64,000 bases of DNA from Kocuria coralli (lineage in GTDB: Bacteria > Actinomycetota > Actinomycetes > Actinomycetales > Micrococcaceae). The stretch lies in contig NZ_ML708614.1 of NCBI RefSeq assembly GCF_008831305.1, forward strand, positions 124,001 through 188,000. The letters run 5' to 3'. Shown piece after piece: positions 44,878-55,410 of the stretch; within the stretch, counting starts at the first letter, position 1, and the number at the start of each line of letters is the position of its first letter. The notes beneath the pieces were generated by a model. That model was not told where the DNA came from. It was given only the letters and a program-made list of their open reading frames with translations, and did no database searches. A program made the translations under genes and the position numbers.

Positions 44878-45771
44878 TCAGGCCTCGGCCGTCACCTGGT
44901 GATGGCGCAGCAGCCAGTCCCCGAGTTCGTTGCGGGAGTCCTCGCGGGCCCACAGCGCTGCGTGGACGGTCACGGCGCTGCCCTCCCGGCCTCCGACCAC
45001 GTGGGTCGAGACCAGCACGGCGTTGCGGCCGAGCGGCAGGACATCGACCACGTGGATATCCGCGTCGGCATCGCCCTGGTCGAGCCGGTCCGGTTCCACG
45101 GGGCGGCCGTCGGCTCCGATCAGGACGGCACCGGGATGGACCTGGGCCGCGGGCAGGCCGTGGCGCAGTCGATGGGTCTCCATCCCCAGCACCTCCTGCT
45201 CCGGGGTGGAGCCCCGGGCCAGTGACTCCTCCTGTGCGCCCAACGCCACGAGCAGGTCCGGGTCCTGGTCCCGGGCTTCCTCAGCGGGGTCGTAGGGGTC
45301 GGGATCGTGGGTGCCGAGGCCCGGGCCGGCGTCGACCGGGGCGCCCGCCTGGAAGGCCCGCGCTGCGGCATTGGCGCGGGCGTCGGCTGCCTCGTTCATC
45401 TCGTGCCCGGCATGGCCCTTGACCCACTCGAAGCTGACGTCCCGTCCTTTCATGGCGGTGTCCAGGGCCTTCATGAGCTCGACGTTGCCCACGGGCTTGC
45501 CGTCGGCCTTCTTCCAGCCCTTCTTCTTCCATCCCGGCATCCATTTGGTGATGGAGTTGATCACGTACTGGCTGTCGCACAGCACCTTGAGGGGCTCCCT
45601 GACATCCGCGGTGGCCTCCAGCAGGTCCAGGACGGCCTTGAGCTCGCCCATGTTGTTGGTGCCGTGGGCCCAGCCCCCCGCGTGCCAGCGGTCGTCGTCG
45701 ATGTACCAGGCCCACCCCGCGGGTCCGGGATTGCCCAGGGCCGAGCCGTCAGCTGCTGCGATGATCGTCAT
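44878..45771 (-). CDS. rnhA: Ribonuclease HI with C-terminal extension
   Basis: The first 145 residues are RNase HI: catalytic Asp in AAADGSALGNPGPAGWA, Glu in NNMGELKAVLDLLE, Asp in CDSQYVINSI, and the last acidic residue in NEAADARANAAA; the basic handle WKKKGWKKADGKPVGN is present. It cuts RNA in RNA:DNA hybrids. A further 150 residues, not a domain that I recognise, show a DUF4440-like alpha-beta pattern (LLVALGAQEESLARG; DIHVVDVLPLGRNAVLVST). It converges with the kinase gene. Confidence 0.92.
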   Translation of the reverse strand: MTIIAAADGSALGNPGPAGWAWYIDDDRWHAGGWAHGTNNMGELKAVLDLLEATADVREPLKVLCDSQYVINSITKWMPGWKKKGWKKADGKPVGNVELMKALDTAMKGRDVSFEWVKGHAGHEMNEAADARANAAARAFQAGAPVDAGPGLGTHDPDPYDPAEEARDQDPDLLVALGAQEESLARGSTPEQEVLGMETHRLRHGLPAAQVHPGAVLIGADGRPVEPDRLDQGDADADIHVVDVLPLGRNAVLVSTHVVGGREGSAVTVHAALWAREDSRNELGDWLLRHHQVTAEA

Positions 45772-45838
45772 GGCATCACTTTCCCACGAACCTCGGACAC
45801 GCCTCGCAGATGTCGGATGGTGGAGGCACCACGCACCA

Positions 45839-45876
45839 CGAGGGGCCGTCCGCCCTCTCGGACGAACGGCCCCTCG
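45839..45876. terminator. Hairpin after groEL
   Basis: CGAGGGGCC (45839-45847) pairs with GGCCCCTCG at 45868-45876, and GTCCG pairs with CGGAC inside, leaving a 4-base bulge and a CCCTCT loop. It lies 58 bases past the groEL stop and before rnhA. Likely the groEL terminator. Confidence 0.55.
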
Positions 45877-45933
45877 CGCATGCTCGGACCGGGCGGTGCC
45901 GGTCGAGCGGCGATGATCAGCCGAGCGGCTGGA

Positions 45934-47664
<1,731 letters not shown>

Positions 47665-47729
47665 TCACCGGATGCAGCTGAGTTCACTCACCGTGCCGGG
47701 GGCCCGCTCCGCGGCCGCAGCATGGCCAC

Positions 47730-47756
47730 TTAGCAGTCCACTCGACTGAGTGCTAA
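47730..47756. promoter_or_regulatory. CIRCE element 1 (HrcA operator)
   Basis: TTAGCAGTC-N9-GAGTGCTAA matches the CIRCE consensus TTAGCACTC-N9-GAGTGCTAA with one mismatch and exact 9-base spacing. It lies downstream of the promoter in the groEL leader. Confidence 0.9.
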
Positions 47757-47761
47757 CAGAC

Positions 47762-47791
47762 ATTATTGGCACTCTGCCCAGGTGAGTGCAA
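47762..47791 (-). promoter_or_regulatory. groEL promoter
   Basis: Read on the minus strand, TTGCAC (plus 47786-47791) and AATAAT (plus 47762-47767) are spaced by 18 bases. The second CIRCE element covers most of it. Confidence 0.6.
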
Positions 47792-47792
47792 A
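47766..47792. promoter_or_regulatory. CIRCE element 2 (HrcA operator)
   Basis: TTGGCACTC-N9-GAGTGCAAA is a second CIRCE box with two mismatches and exact spacing, overlapping the -35/-10 region of the groEL promoter. Confidence 0.8.
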
Positions 47793-47829
47793 CTATCCGC
47801 GCCGTTGCCCCGGGGTGTTCACCGCGGGC

Positions 47830-48498
47830 TCAGCGCTGCCGCTCCCACTCCTCGCGCAGGATGCCGTAGATCATGCGGTCGTAGAGCTCGCCGCGGACCA
47901 TCCGCGCCCGCCGGATCCGCGCCTCCTCCGTGAAACCGAGCTTCTCGGCCACCCGGCACATCCCCGCGTTGCCGCTCCAGGTCTCCAGGTCGAGACGGTG
48001 GGAGTCGGAGTGGTCGAAGAGGTAGCCCACCCACAGTTTCAGGGCCTCGGTGCCGTAGCCCCCGGACCAGTACCGCGGCGGGTAGATCGAGACCCCCAGC
48101 GAGCGCAGCGCCATGACGCGGCTGCCCTGCCCGTCGTCCTCCGAGGGCGGTTCCCAGTGATACCAGGAGACCTGGCCGATGAAGCTGTCGTCGGCCGCGT
48201 CGGCGATGACGGCGGTCTGGCGCGGCACGGGCCAGTCGCCGGATTGCACGTCGGCCCGCAGCTTGCCGAGCCAGTTCTGCGCCCCCTCCGCGGTGAAGTT
48301 CGGGTAGAAGGGCCCGTCCGTGCGCTGCCACTCGTGCTCCCCGCCGTGTTCGGGCGGCATGATCCACGACTCGTACAGCGGCAGGTCGCCGGGAGTCCAG
48401 TCCCGCAGCCTGACCCGGCTGCCCTCGATGGGCCAGCCGTGCCCGGCGTCGGTGCGCCGCACCTCGGCTGCATCGCCCTTCCCTGATGCGCTCACCAT
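47830..48498 (-). CDS. GNAT-family acetyltransferase
   Basis: The 222-residue protein has a RimJ/RimL-type fold: IEGSRVRLRDWTPGDLPLYE, SLGVSIYPPRYWSGGYGTEA (acetyl-CoA loop), LDLETWSGNAGMCRVAEKL. The substrate is unknown. Its ATG is within the 3' end of the LytR_C gene (7-base overlap), so it is probably cotranscribed with that gene. Confidence 0.88.
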   Translation of the reverse strand: MVSASGKGDAAEVRRTDAGHGWPIEGSRVRLRDWTPGDLPLYESWIMPPEHGGEHEWQRTDGPFYPNFTAEGAQNWLGKLRADVQSGDWPVPRQTAVIADAADDSFIGQVSWYHWEPPSEDDGQGSRVMALRSLGVSIYPPRYWSGGYGTEALKLWVGYLFDHSDSHRLDLETWSGNAGMCRVAEKLGFTEEARIRRARMVRGELYDRMIYGILREEWERQR

Positions 48499-49283
48499 GC
48501 CGCCCCACCCGCTCCCGGCACGACCTCTTCGGGGGCCGGCGGGAGGTAATCCTCCGCCGGGGGTACGTAGTCCTGGACGGGCGGCTCGACCGGCGCCACC
48601 TCTGCGGGAGCCTGCTCGGCGGCCGCCGCCGGCGCGGGCGCCTCCTCCACGGTCACCGGCTCCGCCGTGGGGCCGCCTGCGATGTCCGTGCCCACGACGA
48701 CGACGATCGGGTACGACACGGCGTCCTCGGCCACCACCTGCTCGATCCCGAGCTCCTCGGCCAGCGCCTCGGCCTGCTCCCGCTCGTCCTCGTAGTACAC
48801 GACGCTCTCGTTGACGCCGACGCCCCAGTTGTCGATCGAGGCGACCGTCCAGCCCGCCTCGCCGAGCTGCCCGGCCGCCGTTCCCGCTGCGCCGTCGACC
48901 AGAGCCGCGTTGTAGACGCCGACCTGAACGGTCGCATCGGGCTCCACGGCCGCCTCGGTCTCCTCGGTGGCCTGCGGCGACGCGGAGGTCTGGCTGGCCG
49001 ACGGGGTCGCGGTGGCCCCGGCCGGGCCGGCTTCGGCCGTGGCGTCGCCGCTCACGTAGGCCACCGCACCGATCGCCAGCGCGACCGCTCCCGCCAGCAG
49101 CACGGGCAGGATCTGCCTGGTGGCATGCGGCGCGGAGGCACCCGCGGCGCGGTGGGCACCCGCGCGCGTGCCGTCTTCGGGAACGTCGTCGAACCAGTCC
49201 CCGGCGGTCCAGGGCGGGGTGCCCCCGGACTCTGCGTCCGGGGTCTCGTCGGCGACGTCGTCGGGCTCATGGGACGGACTCAT
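48492..49283 (-). CDS. LytR_C-domain membrane protein
   Basis: The 263-residue protein has a cytosolic acidic N-terminus, one membrane segment (LPVLLAGAVALAIGAVAYVS), then a LytR_C-type extracellular domain (VQVGVYNAALVDGAAGTAA; VGVNESVVYYEDEREQAEAL; VVVVGTDIAG) and a Pro-rich tail. GGAGG 9 bases upstream favours ATG 49283. Homologues are linked with cell-wall polymer attachment. It sits after the DUF3263 gene, a common actinobacterial pairing. Confidence 0.85.
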   Translation of the reverse strand: MSPSHEPDDVADETPDAESGGTPPWTAGDWFDDVPEDGTRAGAHRAAGASAPHATRQILPVLLAGAVALAIGAVAYVSGDATAEAGPAGATATPSASQTSASPQATEETEAAVEPDATVQVGVYNAALVDGAAGTAAGQLGEAGWTVASIDNWGVGVNESVVYYEDEREQAEALAEELGIEQVVAEDAVSYPIVVVVGTDIAGGPTAEPVTVEEAPAPAAAAEQAPAEVAPVEPPVQDYVPPAEDYLPPAPEEVVPGAGGAAW

Positions 49284-49347
49284 GAGCACCATCCTCCCAC
49301 CGACTGCGGGTACAGCCGTAGTCCCGTGCCGTGACGGTGCCGCCTCG

Positions 49348-49647
49348 TTACCCGGAGACGACGTCCCGCTGCTCCCGGAGCCGGCGCATGAGGGCCGGGG
49401 CGGCCTCGCAGGCCGCCGGGGTGTCGATCAGGACGTTGAGCCGCTGGTAGTAGGCAGTGACGGGGATATCGAGTTCGCTGCGGATCGTGCGCTCCTTGGC
49501 ACCCTGGTACTTGAAACGCCGGGACTCCATGTCGAGGATCGCCCGTTCCATGTCGTCCAGGCCGGGTGATGCCTCGGCGCCCGGGCGGTCCTCCGCCCCC
49601 TCCACGAGCTCCCCCTCCGCCTCGGGTTCGCCCCGCTGCTCGGTCAT
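49348..49647 (-). CDS. DUF3263-family protein
   Basis: The 99-residue protein has an acidic N-terminus and the conserved DUF3263 part [40 protein letters not shown]. It looks like a small helix-turn-helix protein. Function is not known. It is 5 bases downstream of the SDR gene and 64 bases upstream of the LytR_C gene. Confidence 0.87.
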   Translation of the reverse strand: MTEQRGEPEAEGELVEGAEDRPGAEASPGLDDMERAILDMESRRFKYQGAKERTIRSELDIPVTAYYQRLNVLIDTPAACEAAPALMRRLREQRDVVSG

Positions 49648-49652
49648 CTCGC

Positions 49653-50396
49653 TCAGCCCTTCTGCTCGGCCCGCGGGCGGACGGACACGGTGGTGAGCTG
49701 GACGTCGTCGGTGGCGTCCACGACCGTACGGACGGCGCTCGCGACCGAGGAGGGCTGGATGTACTCCTCCGCCGCGTACTCCTTGCCCGCCGACTCGCGG
49801 ATGCCCCGCAGCATCGCGGTGTCCGTGGGTCCTGGATGGACGGACGAGACCCGGATGCCGTCGGGTTCGACCTCTTGGCGCAGGGCGTCGCCGAAAGCAC
49901 GCAACGCGAATTTGGAGGCGGCGTAGATCGCATTGCCGCCGCTGGCCGTGAAACCGGCCCCGGAGTTGATCAGCACCACCGTTCCCCGCACTGCCCGCAG
50001 GGCGGGCAATGCGGCCCGGGTGATCTCCGCGGGCACCATGACGTTGAGCTCCAGCTGCGCCCGCCAGGCCTGCGGGGTGGCCTCCGCGATGGGGAACCGA
50101 TCGGCGATCGCCGCGGCGTGCACCAGGACGTCCAGGTCCTCCAGCCCTTCGACGAGGCGGGGCAGGGCGTCGAAATCCAGGAGGTCGGCCTCCACCGGCC
50201 GGACGTTCGAGCTGATCTCGGCCAGCTCCCGCAGCTTCCCCGTGTTCCGGCCCACCGCGATCACCCGGTGGTCCCGGGCCAGGTCCTCCACCACGGCACG
50301 TCCTATACCGCCCGTCGCGCCGGTCACCAGCGCGATCGGCAGTCCGGCGGAGGTCGTCTCGGTCGTCCAGGTGGTCTCGACGGCGTCGTAGCTCAT
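49653..50396 (-). CDS. Short-chain dehydrogenase/reductase (SDR)
   Basis: The 247-residue protein has the NAD(P)-binding motif [11 protein letters not shown], catalytic Ser/Tyr/Lys in [27 protein letters not shown] (residues split; Tyr-x3-Lys is YAASK), and [10 protein letters not shown]. The substrate is unknown. It is the first gene of the DUF3263-LytR_C-GNAT unit and diverges from ung. Confidence 0.92.
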   Translation of the reverse strand: MSYDAVETTWTTETTSAGLPIALVTGATGGIGRAVVEDLARDHRVIAVGRNTGKLRELAEISSNVRPVEADLLDFDALPRLVEGLEDLDVLVHAAAIADRFPIAEATPQAWRAQLELNVMVPAEITRAALPALRAVRGTVVLINSGAGFTASGGNAIYAASKFALRAFGDALRQEVEPDGIRVSSVHPGPTDTAMLRGIRESAGKEYAAEEYIQPSSVASAVRTVVDATDDVQLTTVSVRPRAEQKG

Positions 50397-50528
50397 GCTG
50401 CCACTCTAGGACGACGGCGCCGGGGTCCGGCAACATCGCCCGGGTCGCGGGCAGCAGCCGCCCCGTACCGCCTGCCACCGCCTGCCACCGGCCGGGGGCA
50501 CCCGCACGGTCGCCGTAGAGTGGGCACC

Positions 50529-51206
50529 ATGACCAAGGGTGAGCTAGCAGACATCATGGCCCCTGACTGGGCGGAGGCCCTGCAGCCGGTGGAGGGCGTG
50601 ATCCGCGAACTCGGCGATTTCCTGCGCGCCGAGCACGCCGCCGGGTACCGGACCTTCCCTCCGGGGCCGGAGATCTTCCGCGCGTTCCAGGAGCCGATGG
50701 CGGAGGTCAAGGTCCTGGTGGTGGGACAGGACCCCTATCCCACGCCGGGGCATGCGATGGGCCTGTCCTTCTCCGTGCGTCCCGACGTCCGCCCGCTCCC
50801 GCGTTCGCTGCAGAACATCTACCAGGAGCTTCAGGACGACCTGGGGATCCCGCCGGCCTCCCACGGCGACCTCAGCGCCTGGACCCGGCAGGGCGTCATG
50901 CTGCTCAACAGGTGCCTGACGGTCCGCCAGGGCGCGCCCGCGTCGCATCACGGCAAGGGCTGGGAGACCGTGACGGAATGCGCCATCAAGGCGCTGGCCA
51001 CCCGCGGTCGGCCGTTGGTCGGCCTCCTGTGGGGCCGGCCCGCCCGTTCCACCGCTCCGTGGCTGGGCGGGGCTCCCCGGGTCGAATCCGCGCACCCCTC
51101 TCCCCTGTCCGCCTCCAAGGGCTTCTTCGGGTCGAGGCCCTTCTCGCGGGTCAACGAGCTGCTGGAGGAGCAGGGTGTCGAACCGGTGGACTGGCGCGTA
51201 GGCTGA
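50529..51206 (+). CDS. ung: Uracil-DNA glycosylase (family 1)
   Basis: The 225-residue protein has the water-activating loop [33 protein letters not shown](A), LLWGRPARS, and the Leu-loop [18 protein letters not shown]. It removes uracil from DNA. It is divergent from the SDR gene and followed at 5 bases by the siderophore-interacting protein gene. Confidence 0.96.
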   Translation: MTKGELADIMAPDWAEALQPVEGVIRELGDFLRAEHAAGYRTFPPGPEIFRAFQEPMAEVKVLVVGQDPYPTPGHAMGLSFSVRPDVRPLPRSLQNIYQELQDDLGIPPASHGDLSAWTRQGVMLLNRCLTVRQGAPASHHGKGWETVTECAIKALATRGRPLVGLLWGRPARSTAPWLGGAPRVESAHPSPLSASKGFFGSRPFSRVNELLEEQGVEPVDWRVG

Positions 51207-51211
51207 ATTAC

Positions 51212-52093
51212 GTGACACCTACAATGCCTAATTCCCCAGTCAGTCCGACCAACGACACCGCAGCCGGCAAGCCGGCGGCGGCCAGGCCCCGGAAGGCCCA
51301 GATCAACCTGACGGTCCGGCAACGGCTCGAGCTGTCGCCGACCATGGTGCGCGTGGTGGCGGGCATCGGTGAGCCGGAGTCCTTCGAGGACATCGCCGCC
51401 CCGGAGAAGTACGTCAAGCTCGTGTTCTTCGACCCCGCCCTCGGCCTCGGCGAGCATCCCGACTACTGGGAGCTCAAGGAGAGCCTGCCTCCCGAGCAGC
51501 AGCCCGTCACCCGGCACATGACCCTGCGCAAGGTGGATCTCGATCGCGCGGAGGTGTGGATCGACGTCGCCACCCACGGGGACACCGGCTACGCGGGCCC
51601 CTGGGCGGCGAACGCCCAGCCGGGCGACACGATCGTCGCCGTGGGCCCCGGCGGGCGCTGGATCCCCCGCGACGACGCCGCGTGGAGCCTGTTCGTGGGC
51701 GACGACACCGCCATCCCGGCGATCGCCGCGAACCTGGAGACGCTGCCCGCCCACGCCGTCGGCGAGGTGATCCTCGAGGTCGAGGGCCCTGAGCACGAGC
51801 AGGAGGTTCCCGTGCCTCCCGGAATGACGCTCCGCTGGTGCCACCGCAGCACCCAGGACCCTGGCACCCGGGCGCTCGTCGAGGCCGTCAAGACGGCCGG
51901 GTGGCCGGGGTCGCCGGAAGGTCTCCAGGTCTTCGCCCACGGCGAGCGCGAGACGATCAAGATGCTGCGCCCCGTGCTGTTCGACCAGCACGAACTGAGC
52001 CGGGACCAGGTCTCGATCTCCGGGTACTGGGCGCAGGGCCGTACGGAAGAGGTCTTCCAGGCCGAGAAGCGCACCCCTATCGGGCAGATCTGA
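51212..52093 (+). CDS. Siderophore-interacting protein (FAD/NAD(P)H ferric-siderophore reductase)
   Basis: The 293-residue protein has the SIP fold: FAD-binding region with RHMTLRKVDLDRAEVWIDVA and HGDTGYAGPWAANAQPGDTI, SLFVGDDTAIPAIAANLETL, and the C-terminal AHGERETIKMLRPVL and SISGYWAQGRTEEVF. It reduces ferric siderophores to release iron. GTG 51212 is used; ATG 51224 is possible. The IdeR gene is in the same window, but no iron box is seen here. Confidence 0.92.
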   Translation: MTPTMPNSPVSPTNDTAAGKPAAARPRKAQINLTVRQRLELSPTMVRVVAGIGEPESFEDIAAPEKYVKLVFFDPALGLGEHPDYWELKESLPPEQQPVTRHMTLRKVDLDRAEVWIDVATHGDTGYAGPWAANAQPGDTIVAVGPGGRWIPRDDAAWSLFVGDDTAIPAIAANLETLPAHAVGEVILEVEGPEHEQEVPVPPGMTLRWCHRSTQDPGTRALVEAVKTAGWPGSPEGLQVFAHGERETIKMLRPVLFDQHELSRDQVSISGYWAQGRTEEVFQAEKRTPIGQI

Positions 52094-52103
52094 ATCGGGC
52101 AGT

Positions 52104-52128
52104 CCCGGCCCTCCGGCACCAGGCCGGG
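52104..52128. terminator. Hairpin after the siderophore-interacting protein gene
   Basis: CCCGGCC (52104-52110) pairs with GGCCGGG (52122-52128) around an 11-base loop, 10 bases past the stop, in the convergent gap with the ThrE-type gene. Confidence 0.45.
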
Positions 52129-52169
52129 GGCTCGGGCACTGGTCCGGCCCGTGCGCCCGGCCTGTCGGC

Positions 52170-54110
52170 TCAGCGCCGCCGGTTGCGGCCAAGGCCCACC
52201 CGGTACTCCTGCTTCATGAGCGGGCGGGTGAGGTACTGCCCCAGGACCAGGCCGGCGGCCATGGTCAGGATGGTGGTCATCGCGGTCACCAGCGAGACCA
52301 CCCCGTCTCCGGTCGTCTGACCCTCGATCGTCACCGCGTACATGCCGCGGAAGATCGACAGGCCGGGCAGGAGGAAGGTCATGGCGGGAACGGCGATCAC
52401 CAGGGACGGGATGCGCATGCGGCCCGCGTACAGGGCCGCCAGACAGCCTGCGGTCACAGCGCCGAACACCGCCTGGAGACGGACGTCGAGCCCCAGGTAC
52501 CCGGCTGCGTGGTACAGCACCAGGCCGCCGAAGGCCGAGACGCTCGCCGGGAACAGGAACTTGAGCGAGGCCTGCAGGGTGATGGCGATCAAGGCCGCTG
52601 CCAGGGTCATGCAGATCGTGTTGACCAGGAAACCCGGCGGATCGAACTGGACCTGGGCCGGGTCCAGCGCGGTGATCCCGACCGCCCGCGCCATCACGAT
52701 GCCCGCGTAGATGCCCGCTACGATGCCCGCGAAGGCCATCCCCGTCGAGACCAGGCGTCCGGCGGCGGTGACGGGGAACCCGCTGATGGCGTCGTGCATC
52801 GTGGACATGAAGCGCGTGGTCGGCATGAGCATGATCAGGCCCGCCGCGATCACGCGCGGAGGGGATATCTCGAAGTCGACCCAGTAGAACGCCATCGCCA
52901 GGATCGTGATCACGAAGCTGGAGACGACCATGACGAAGAACTCCGGGTAGCGGCGCTTGCCCATCCACATCCCGATCCTGGCCACCAGGAACCCGGACAG
53001 GGCGGAGATGCCCGCTCCGACCGCCCCTCCCCCGATGCCCAGGGTGATCGTGAACGCCGCAGTCATCATGCACACGGTGACCACCCAGTTGGGGAAGGTC
53101 TTGGGCCGCGCGTTGATCGCCCGGAGCCGGGAGCTGGCCTCCCCCCGCGACATGTCCCCTTCGATGATCTCCGTGACCAGCTGGTGGGTGTCCGCGAGCC
53201 CGGCGTAGTTGTCGGTCCAGGACCGCACGACCCGCATCACGGTGTGGCTGGTCATGTTGTTGTCGCTGAAGATGTCCTCCCGCGTACGGGACGCGGTATC
53301 CGTGGTCTCCGGGACGTAGTTGATCATCACCGCCTGGTTGGTGATGTCCACCTCGATGTTCTCGACCCCGTAGGTGGCGCACACCGCGACGATCGCGTTC
53401 TCCACCTCAAGGGCGTCGGCGCCGTAGTGGAACATGGTCTCGGCCAGGCGGAGGGTGAAGTTCAGCGTCCGCCGGGCCTCCTTCTCCCCGGCGTCGGCGT
53501 GGCGCCGCAGGTGCGCGAAGGGGCTGGCCGCGAGCCGGTCCACCAGCGCCATGGGCGCGGTCATCCCGGTGTCGCGTTTCATCAGCGAGCGCAGCACCCG
53601 CTTGGACCGCGGCTGGGAGGTGGTGTTCGTCGACGCCGATGCGGGGTAGGCGGCCGGCAGGATCGTCGTGGACGAGCTCTGATCGCGCGGAGCCGACTTC
53701 ATGGCCGACGTGTCGGGTCTGACCACCGAACTCGTGGTGGTGGCGGCCCGGCGCCGTCCGACCGCCGTCGCCGGCCTCGTCTGGGACGGGGACTTCCGGC
53801 GCAGGCGGTCGCGTTCGATCTCCTCCGGGGTCAGGACCCTCATGGGATTGGCAGCCGCCGCGAGCACCTCGGTGCGGGTGCCGTCGTGGCGGGCACGGGC
53901 TCGTTCCGCCTGTGCCTCCGTGGGCACGGGCCGGGTGAGCAGCCCCCCGGTCAGACGGTCATCCAGCTGCAGATCGGCGTCCGGCCCGAAGGGCTGCAGG
54001 GAGGCGGGCTCGGGATCGGTCCACCCTGAGACCGGGTAGCGCCGGTCGCCGTCCAAGGACCGCGCGACCGCTTGCAACCCGCCGGACGCCTCCGTGGGCC
54101 CCCGGCTCAT
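52170..54110 (-). CDS. Threonine/serine exporter family (ThrE-type) membrane protein
   Basis: The 646-residue protein has a long disordered N-terminus (about 170 residues, Ser/Thr/Arg-rich). A ThrE cytosolic domain follows (LRLAETMFHYGADALEVENA; VDITNQAVMINYVPETTDTA), then about ten membrane segments with a second ThrE part. Members export threonine and serine. The long N-terminal tail is unusual compared with CgThrE (489 residues). It is last of a minus-strand run after two Fem-type genes. Confidence 0.87.
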   Translation of the reverse strand: MSRGPTEASGGLQAVARSLDGDRRYPVSGWTDPEPASLQPFGPDADLQLDDRLTGGLLTRPVPTEAQAERARARHDGTRTEVLAAAANPMRVLTPEEIERDRLRRKSPSQTRPATAVGRRRAATTTSSVVRPDTSAMKSAPRDQSSSTTILPAAYPASASTNTTSQPRSKRVLRSLMKRDTGMTAPMALVDRLAASPFAHLRRHADAGEKEARRTLNFTLRLAETMFHYGADALEVENAIVAVCATYGVENIEVDITNQAVMINYVPETTDTASRTREDIFSDNNMTSHTVMRVVRSWTDNYAGLADTHQLVTEIIEGDMSRGEASSRLRAINARPKTFPNWVVTVCMMTAAFTITLGIGGGAVGAGISALSGFLVARIGMWMGKRRYPEFFVMVVSSFVITILAMAFYWVDFEISPPRVIAAGLIMLMPTTRFMSTMHDAISGFPVTAAGRLVSTGMAFAGIVAGIYAGIVMARAVGITALDPAQVQFDPPGFLVNTICMTLAAALIAITLQASLKFLFPASVSAFGGLVLYHAAGYLGLDVRLQAVFGAVTAGCLAALYAGRMRIPSLVIAVPAMTFLLPGLSIFRGMYAVTIEGQTTGDGVVSLVTAMTTILTMAAGLVLGQYLTRPLMKQEYRVGLGRNRRR

Positions 54111-54258
54111 ACCCGCACCTCTACTACCAACACGTCTGTTCCTTCCGCAGGTCCGAGTTCACCATCGAAGCTCATGCGCCTGGGGAACGCCTCTGCCCGG
54201 CCTTGGCCGACGCAGTGCGGTTCCTGACCTTCCGGCGCCTGGACGGGCGAGCGCCCGC

Positions 54259-55341
54259 TCAGTAGAACGGCTCGTTGCGGGAACGCACCCAGAGCTGGCG
54301 CATGACCTTCTCGGCGGCGCGGTTCCAGATCGCGACCTTCGCCGAGCTGATCTCCTGGTCCCAGACACCCACGTAGTCGATCGCGCTCCTGGTGAAGGAG
54401 GTCTTGAACATCCCCATCCCGTGGAAGGGATGCTCCTTGTCCTTGAGCTGATCCGCCGGAGGGGTGCCGCACAGGTCGTAGTCGGTGATCCCGTAGTCGT
54501 TCTTGAGGTCGTTGATCGCCGTCCACTGCACCAGGTGGGCGTCGCCCGGCTGCTTGCGCCGGGGCTTGGAGCCGCCGTCCTTGTACGTGCCGTGCTTGCC
54601 GTAGTTCACCACGAAGGCGCCGACGGAGGCCTCGCCGTCCTCGTAGGCGAAGTACAGCCGTCCCTGCCCCGCCTGGGCGAAGTTGGACCAGAACCGGCGG
54701 TAGTATTCGTAAGGACGCAGGGTGATGTTGGCCTGGCCCTGGCGCACGGTGTGCATGAGGGAGTACATGGTCTTCATGCCCTCCTCGTCGACCGGCACTC
54801 GTTCCACGCGGGCCTCGTCGCGGATGGCGCGGCGCAGCTTGTTCCGCCCGTTGCTCTGCATCCCCTTGAGGATGGCCTCGGAATCGCGATCGGTGTCCAG
54901 CAGCGCGGTGTGGTCGTTCGGCTGGATGATGGAGGACTGGACCAGCCCCGCCGCCTCGAACGTCTGCCGGGCCTCCTCGGAGGCTTCGAAGACGGGCTCG
55001 TACTTGACCAGGAAGACGTTCCTGGCGTTGTCCCGGACGAAGGACTCCATGGCCCGGGCGAAACCCACCATGTCGTTGACCGTCTCCACGGACGGCCCCT
55101 TCACCACGTACCAGACCCGGCCCAGGGCCGGCACCGACTTCTCCAGGACCAGGCTGTAGACGGCCTGAGAACCGTCCGCGGGCTCATGCACCAGGTGGAC
55201 CGGCCGCCAGCCGTGGTGCTTCTTGACATCGGCGAAGGACGCCGACTGCAGCATGTCCCCACCGCGCGGGTTCGCGATGACGTGTGTATCCCAGTCTGCG
55301 ACTTCCTGCGTCGTCGCAAAGCGCGCTGTGAACTCTCGCAA
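54259..55341 (-). CDS. Fem-type peptidoglycan bridge aminoacyltransferase (MurM/FemX family), copy 1
   Basis: The 360-residue protein has the FemABX pattern: tandem GNAT-like lobes with SASFADVKKHHGWRPVHLV, FAYEDGEASVGAFVVNYG, VQWTAINDLKNDYGITDYDL and GMGMFKTSFTRSAIDYVGVW. Fem enzymes add amino acids from aminoacyl-tRNA to the lipid II stem lysine. TTG 55341 aligns with copy 2; a longer GTG start at 55395 is possible. It is 69 bases downstream of copy 2. Confidence 0.87.
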   Translation of the reverse strand: MREFTARFATTQEVADWDTHVIANPRGGDMLQSASFADVKKHHGWRPVHLVHEPADGSQAVYSLVLEKSVPALGRVWYVVKGPSVETVNDMVGFARAMESFVRDNARNVFLVKYEPVFEASEEARQTFEAAGLVQSSIIQPNDHTALLDTDRDSEAILKGMQSNGRNKLRRAIRDEARVERVPVDEEGMKTMYSLMHTVRQGQANITLRPYEYYRRFWSNFAQAGQGRLYFAYEDGEASVGAFVVNYGKHGTYKDGGSKPRRKQPGDAHLVQWTAINDLKNDYGITDYDLCGTPPADQLKDKEHPFHGMGMFKTSFTRSAIDYVGVWDQEISSAKVAIWNRAAEKVMRQLWVRSRNEPFY

Positions 55342-55410
55342 AGTCTTCTCTCTCGGATTCTCGGAAAGGTTGGATCGGATGGGCCGGGCCCGCACCGGAG
55401 TGCGGTGATC

